From: Burkholderiales bacterium
Lineage (GTDB): Bacteria > Pseudomonadota > Gammaproteobacteria > Burkholderiales > Usitatibacteraceae
NCBI GenBank assembly: GCA_025360815.1
Contig: JANYBL010000038.1
Location: 1-49,169 of the forward strand
Direction: 5' to 3'
DNA length: 49,169 nt
Under the pieces are notes generated by a model that worked only from the letters and a program-made list of their open reading frames with translations, was not told the origin of the DNA and did no database searches. Below are positions 45,539 to 49,169 of this stretch, piece after piece. The position numbers and the translations under genes are program-made. Position 1 is the stretch's first letter; each line of letters begins with the position of its first letter.

Positions 45539-47188
45539 TCACCGCAGCAATGGCAATCCAAGCTCCTTCAAAAACGCGTTGTGCTTCGCCGTCGCCGCCA
45601 GAATTTCCTTCTCGATCTTCATCAACTTCGCATGGTTCACAGCGAGGTCAATTTCTTCCTCGGCAGTCGCGGTACTGATGTAGTGCGAGATGTTGAGGTT
45701 GAAGTCATTCTTCTCGATCTCCGCCATGCCTACGCGGCGCGAGTAGCGCGGCGCTTCTGTACGGAACTGATACGTGTCGATGATCTTCTGAATGTGCTCG
45801 GGCTTCAGCTGATTCTGGCGTTTGCCTTTCTCAAAATTCTCGGCCGCGTTGATGAACAGCACATCGTCCGGCTTCTTGCATTTCTTCAGCACCAGAATGC
45901 ACACCGGAATACCCGTGGAATAAAAAAGATTCGCGGGCAAACCAATGACGGTATCAATATGGCCGTCCTTCAGCAGCTTGGTGCGGATACGCTCTTCCGC
46001 GCCGCCGCGAAACAGCACGCCGTGGGGCAGGATGATCGCCATCACGCCTTCATGTTTCAGAAAATGAAAGCCGTGCAACAGAAACGCAAAATCCGCCGCC
46101 GACTTCGGTGCAAGGCCGTGGCTCTTAAAGCGTACGTCATCGGCAATCGCATCGGTCGGCTCCCAGCGATAGCTGAAAGGCGGATTGGCGACAATGGCAT
46201 CGAAGCCCGGCCTCTTGGCTGGGTTCTGCTCGCGCATCATGTCCCATTCGTTGAGCAGGGTATCGCCGTGGAAGATATCGAATTCCGTGTCCTTCACGCC
46301 GTGCAGCAGCATGTTCATGCGCGCGAGGTTATAGGTGGTGATGTTTTTCTCTTGCCCATAAATCTTGCCGATAGCGCCGCCGCCCTGGGCCACTTTCTTG
46401 CGCACGTTGAGCAGCAAGGAGCCCGAGCCGCAGGCGAAATCCATCACGCTCTCTAGCCGCTTCTTGGTGCCCGTCCTCGGTTCCTGGCTGTCCAACGTGA
46501 CGATGGCGGAGAGAATGTCGGAAATCTGCTGCGGGGTGTAGAACTCGCCCGCCTTCTTGCCGGAGCCTGCCGCGAATTGGCCGATCAGGTATTCATAGGC
46601 ATCGCCCAGCGCGTCGATGTCGGTCGAGAATTCGGCCAGCCCTTCGGCGATCTTCTGGATGATGGTGCAGAGCTTGGCGTTGCGGTCTTCATACTTCCGC
46701 CCCAGCTTGGGCGAACTCAAATCGATCTCGGAAAACAGCCCCTGAAAAGTGCTCTCAAAAGATTCCGTCTCGATGTATTTGAAGCCCGCTTGCAGCGTGT
46801 TGAGCAACTCCGCGTTCTGGGTGCGGGCCATGTTGGCAATGCTGTTCCACAAATGCGCGGGTTGGATCACGTAATGCACCTTGCGCCGCATCTGCTTCTC
46901 AAATGCGGGGATGTCATCCACATTGTTGGCATACCACAGCGCCAGCGGCACTTTGCGGGTGTGGTTGCCACCGTTGTTGCCAACGTGGTTGCCACCCTCG
47001 CCCTCCACATCGGGGTAATCCTTGCCGAGTTCTTTCTTCGCCGCCGTCTCATAGTTGTCTGAAAGGTAGCGCAGAAAAAGAAACGACAGCATGTAATCGC
47101 GAAAATCGTCCGCATCCATCGCGCCGCGCAGTTGATCGGCGATGCTCCAGAGGGTGTTGCCCAGTTGTTTTTGGTTTTGTTCAGTCAT
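45539..47188 (-). CDS. hsdM: Type I restriction-modification system DNA methyltransferase subunit M
   Basis: 549 residues. The N-terminal HsdM helical domain (~1-150: LWSIADQLRGAMDADDFRDY, MLSFLFLRYLSDNYE) is followed by the N6-adenine methyltransferase domain. The SAM motif is VMDFACGSGSLLLNVRKK (~247-264), and catalytic motif IV is DAIVANPPFSYRWEP (~327-341). GEFYTPQQISDIL marks the family just before the SAM site. The C-terminal helices end KEIL...LKELGLPLLR. HsdM methylates the recognition site chosen by HsdS. It is the last gene of the operon and starts 4 bases inside the RhuM-like gene. No hsdR follows: the next gene downstream is serS. Confidence 0.96.
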   Translation of the reverse strand: MTEQNQKQLGNTLWSIADQLRGAMDADDFRDYMLSFLFLRYLSDNYETAAKKELGKDYPDVEGEGGNHVGNNGGNHTRKVPLALWYANNVDDIPAFEKQMRRKVHYVIQPAHLWNSIANMARTQNAELLNTLQAGFKYIETESFESTFQGLFSEIDLSSPKLGRKYEDRNAKLCTIIQKIAEGLAEFSTDIDALGDAYEYLIGQFAAGSGKKAGEFYTPQQISDILSAIVTLDSQEPRTGTKKRLESVMDFACGSGSLLLNVRKKVAQGGGAIGKIYGQEKNITTYNLARMNMLLHGVKDTEFDIFHGDTLLNEWDMMREQNPAKRPGFDAIVANPPFSYRWEPTDAIADDVRFKSHGLAPKSAADFAFLLHGFHFLKHEGVMAIILPHGVLFRGGAEERIRTKLLKDGHIDTVIGLPANLFYSTGIPVCILVLKKCKKPDDVLFINAAENFEKGKRQNQLKPEHIQKIIDTYQFRTEAPRYSRRVGMAEIEKNDFNLNISHYISTATAEEEIDLAVNHAKLMKIEKEILAATAKHNAFLKELGLPLLR

Positions 47189-48288
47189 GGCTTTGGGGGC
47201 TTTTTGGTCTTTGTGGATGCTCGCGGTTTGCGGGCAGCGGATACCTTCGTGGGGGCCGACAGTTGCGCAACCGCACGGTCGAAGTCGGTCGGTGCCGCAT
47301 CTGATAGCTCGATGCGTGCGGCGTGGTAGGCATCGTATTGATTCTCCGCGTGTGACTTCGCCAGTTCGTGGGACATTTTTCCAGCATGGGTCAGAATTTC
47401 GCGGTCGTTGATCGCGAGAAAACCGTGCAGCTTGGCAATCCAGTCGCTCATGTGCATGGGCACGCGGCGCATGGCCTGCCCTTCGGAGAACACCAAATAC
47501 TGTTCCACCAAATTGTTCAACGCAGCCAGCTCGTCAGCATTCAGATAATTCTTGGCGATACCCACATCGGCCTTGCGAACTTTCACTCCGCGCCAGTTGG
47601 TCAAGCCCATGTTCGGCTGGCTTTTATCGGCGCGGCGGTAAACAATTTCGGCAGCGGTTTGCTCGGTAATGGCCCAGTGCATCTTGTTTTGCACGGTTTG
47701 AAAAAACTCGATGCTGGGTGGCTGCGTGGGATCGTAGTCGATGCTGGTGGCGTAGATGTCGGTGATCTTTTGATAAAAGCGCCGCTCGCTAGTGCGAATA
47801 TCCTGAATGCGTCGCAGCAGCTCGTCGAAATAGTCAAATGGCTGATCGGGATTCTTCAGCCGCTCATCGTCCAACACAAAACCTTTGACGATGTAATCTC
47901 GCAGCGTCTGCGTCGCCCACATGCGAAAGCGCGTTGCCACCGCACTTTTCACCCGGTAGCCCACCGAGAGCACCATGTCTAGGTTGAAGTGCGGCATGTC
48001 GCGCGCCACTTCCCGCTTACCTTCGGTGCGAATCTGTCGGAAATTCCGACAGGTTGCCGCGGCGTCCAGTTCACCTTCCTCATAAACGTGCTGAATGTGC
48101 TCCACCACATTGCTGCGGGCAGTCTGAAACAACTCCGCCATCTGGCTCTGCGTGAGCCACAGCGTTTCATCCTGCAAACGCGCCTCGACCTTGATGCGGC
48201 CGTTCTCGGTTTGATAGATCAGCATCTGGCCGGCGGGTGATGAGACGGGTGGCGAGACACTGGCGGCAGGCGGCTTGCGCGGGGTCAT
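47185..48288 (-). CDS. RhuM-family protein (virulence RhuM-like), full length
   Basis: 367 residues, full size for the family. The N-terminal DNA-binding-like domain (~25-110): EARLQDETLWLTQSQMAELF, NVVEHIQHVYEEGELDAAAT and RNFRQIRTEGKREVAR. Then the family hallmark NLDMVLSVGYRVKSAVATRF and RMWATQTLRDYIVKGFVLDD (~115-155). A helical middle (LLRRIQDIRTSERRFYQKIT) and a C-terminal HEPN/Fic-like part (VFSEGQAMRRVPMHMSDWIA and LTHAGKMSHELAKSHAE) follow. The molecular role of RhuM is not established; the name comes from a Salmonella pathogenicity island. RhuM-type genes recur inside type I restriction loci. Here it overlaps both neighbours by 4 bases. A C-terminal Lys/Pro tail (RKPRASTKTKKPPKP) ends it. 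Confidence 0.9.
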   Translation of the reverse strand: MTPRKPPAASVSPPVSSPAGQMLIYQTENGRIKVEARLQDETLWLTQSQMAELFQTARSNVVEHIQHVYEEGELDAAATCRNFRQIRTEGKREVARDMPHFNLDMVLSVGYRVKSAVATRFRMWATQTLRDYIVKGFVLDDERLKNPDQPFDYFDELLRRIQDIRTSERRFYQKITDIYATSIDYDPTQPPSIEFFQTVQNKMHWAITEQTAAEIVYRRADKSQPNMGLTNWRGVKVRKADVGIAKNYLNADELAALNNLVEQYLVFSEGQAMRRVPMHMSDWIAKLHGFLAINDREILTHAGKMSHELAKSHAENQYDAYHAARIELSDAAPTDFDRAVAQLSAPTKVSAARKPRASTKTKKPPKP

Positions 48289-48602
48289 GCGGATGCGCCC
48301 TTCGCAGATGGGGAACGTTGATATATCATCCTGTTCTCGTCGAGCTTGAGGGCGTCCAGATTGTAGAACGATGTTGCGTAGCGCTTGCCGTCGACGGCAG
48401 TTGTCAAGGATTTCTTGACAACTGAACCCTCGTCAAGCTCCCCGTCCTCGAATACGTTTTTCAGGTGCAGGGAGATGTTCTGTTTCGTGGCATCGAACAG
48501 TTCCGCTATCTCCAGCTGCGTCAGCCAGACGGTCTGCTCCTGCGCCCGCAGCTTGATCTGGCTGCGACCGTCTTCGGTGGTGTAGAGAATCAGGTCGTTC
48601 AT
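48285..48602 (-). CDS. Truncated RhuM-like protein (N-terminal domain only)
   Basis: 105 residues. It matches the first third of RhuM-family proteins and its neighbour: LILYTTEDGRSQIKLRAQEQ, TVWLTQLEIAELFDATKQNI, SLHLKNVFEDGELDEGSVVK, TTAVDGKRYATSFYNLDALK. Full RhuM continues with a 'VGYRV' line after YNLDA, but here the frame runs into LDENRMIYQRSPSAKGASA and stops. So it is a natural deletion product or a decayed paralog. It keeps 4-bp overlaps with hsdS and the long RhuM-like gene, which suggests the reading frame is still maintained. About 45 percent resemblance to the neighbour in the shared part by eye; the two are not recent copies. Confidence 0.8.
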   Translation of the reverse strand: MNDLILYTTEDGRSQIKLRAQEQTVWLTQLEIAELFDATKQNISLHLKNVFEDGELDEGSVVKKSLTTAVDGKRYATSFYNLDALKLDENRMIYQRSPSAKGASA

Positions 48603-49169
48603 GCCGCCCTTGCTTCCGGCGACGGGAAAAGCTGCTGCATCAGGCCTTTTTTGTGGGTCTTGAGGGCTTCGAGCTTTTGGGTTTCGGCGGTGATGAGGTC
48701 GTCAAGGGTGGTGAGGCAGTTGGCGATGCGTTGTTGTTCGGCGGATGCGGGGCACCACAACGGAATGCGCGCAAAATCATCGTAATAGAGGCGCAGGCGA
48801 TCCTTTGTAAGGCCCCGTGAGTGCGCTGTGAGTATTACGAGTGTCGCGGGCAGCTTGAACATGTATTCGAAAAACGCCGGGACGACGCCTTTCACCGGCG
48901 CAAGCACGATGTAAGCAGGACTTACCAGACAGTCCTTCGGCGCAACTCCCAGCGCGCCCTGCCACATTCGCATCATGTTGTAAGCGATGTCATTCCTACA
49001 CACTTTCTTGTTACCCGTAGCATCCTCGATGTCGTAAAAGTTTCGATCAAACGACTCGCGTTTAACCATTCCGTCATGCGTCGTCACTGAGTAGATAGGA
49101 AGGCCTGGCTCGCCTTTTGTGACACGATTCGCGAATAACGATCCCGCTTTCTGTACAGCCCACTCCCAG
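48599..49169 (-). CDS. hsdS: Type I restriction-modification specificity subunit S, C-terminal part
   Basis: The frame is open to the right edge, so only the last ~190 residues are seen. The second target-recognition domain is visible: ANRVTKGEPGLPIYSVTTHD, NDIAYNMMRMWQGALGVAP, LVSPAYIVLAPV, with FEYMFKLPA and SRGLTKDRLRLYYDDFARIP. It ends in the conserved coiled-coil segment ASAEQQRIANCLTTLDDLIT and AETQKLEALKTHKKGLMQQL. HsdS picks the DNA site and joins two HsdM subunits. The GTG at 49087 is an internal Val codon, not a start. The stop overlaps the short RhuM-like gene start by 4 bases. The first TRD and any hsdR would lie outside the window to the right. Confidence 0.92.
   Translation of the reverse strand, partial: WEWAVQKAGSLFANRVTKGEPGLPIYSVTTHDGMVKRESFDRNFYDIEDATGNKKVCRNDIAYNMMRMWQGALGVAPKDCLVSPAYIVLAPVKGVVPAFFEYMFKLPATLVILTAHSRGLTKDRLRLYYDDFARIPLWCPASAEQQRIANCLTTLDDLITAETQKLEALKTHKKGLMQQLFPSPEARAA

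Noticed and set aside
45581-46456. Long plus-strand ORF of 291 codons opposite hsdM
   Set aside because: It is the antisense of a well-supported hsdM gene and shows no family motif.

Overview
This window looks like a chromosomal segment of a betaproteobacterium with moderate GC content. The evidence is gene order. thrS-infC-rpmI-rplT-pheS-pheT-ihfA-merR-tRNA-Pro, gloB-yafS-rnhA-dnaQ, surE-pcm-nlpD, accA-tilS, rsxB-nth and tldD-pmbA all have the content or order expected of Beta-/Gammaproteobacteria. No ribosomal RNA is present, so the genus cannot be fixed.

Left end (1-6240) is an accessory, decaying region. It holds the 3' part of a DabA-type inorganic-carbon transporter gene, a cut-off small ORF coupled to it, a tyrosine-recombinase gene in pieces, a stand-alone AAA+ ATPase in AT-rich DNA, an M14 carboxypeptidase, and a serine-hydrolase pseudogene broken by a 20-bp duplication, frameshifts and a stop codon.

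6600-14890 (minus strand) is the translation cluster: thrS, infC (AUC start), rpmI, rplT, pheS, pheT, ihfA, a MerR regulator, tRNA-Pro(GGG) and a terminator. In front of thrS lies a strong intrinsic terminator, preceded by a 15-codon ORF with four Thr codons. This looks like a threonine attenuator.

14890-22030 is core metabolism and repair: pyrD, rsxB and nth, DUF1841, two small cytochromes c, dnaQ-rnhA-yafS-like (4-bp overlap, then a 2-bp gap) and divergent gloB. 22330-25510 is a minus-strand run of small accessory proteins (NTF2-like lipoprotein, YdeI-like, VOC, DHFR-like, DUF1428, a VOC remnant).

25730-31110 (plus) carries a GNAT enzyme, the tldD/pmbA protease pair and an MltD-type lytic transglycosylase. 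31240-38790 (minus) carries a TrhA/hemolysin III protein, a GNAT enzyme, surE-pcm-nlpD, an acyltransferase overlapping tilS, and accA. 39140-45040 holds a PduO-type adenosyltransferase, an ECF sigma/anti-sigma pair, a TMEM175-like channel, a small lipoprotein, a methyltransferase with an acidic repeat, and a histidine phosphatase overlapping serS.

The right end (45540-49169, minus) is a type I restriction-modification operon in unusual order: hsdS (partial), a truncated RhuM-like gene, a full RhuM-like gene, hsdM. Every junction overlaps by 4 bp.

A genome-wide habit is visible: short tandem repeats sit in many intergenic spaces and inside some genes. In two cases (thrS and the 41962 lipoprotein) the repeat unit includes the stop codon of the preceding gene.
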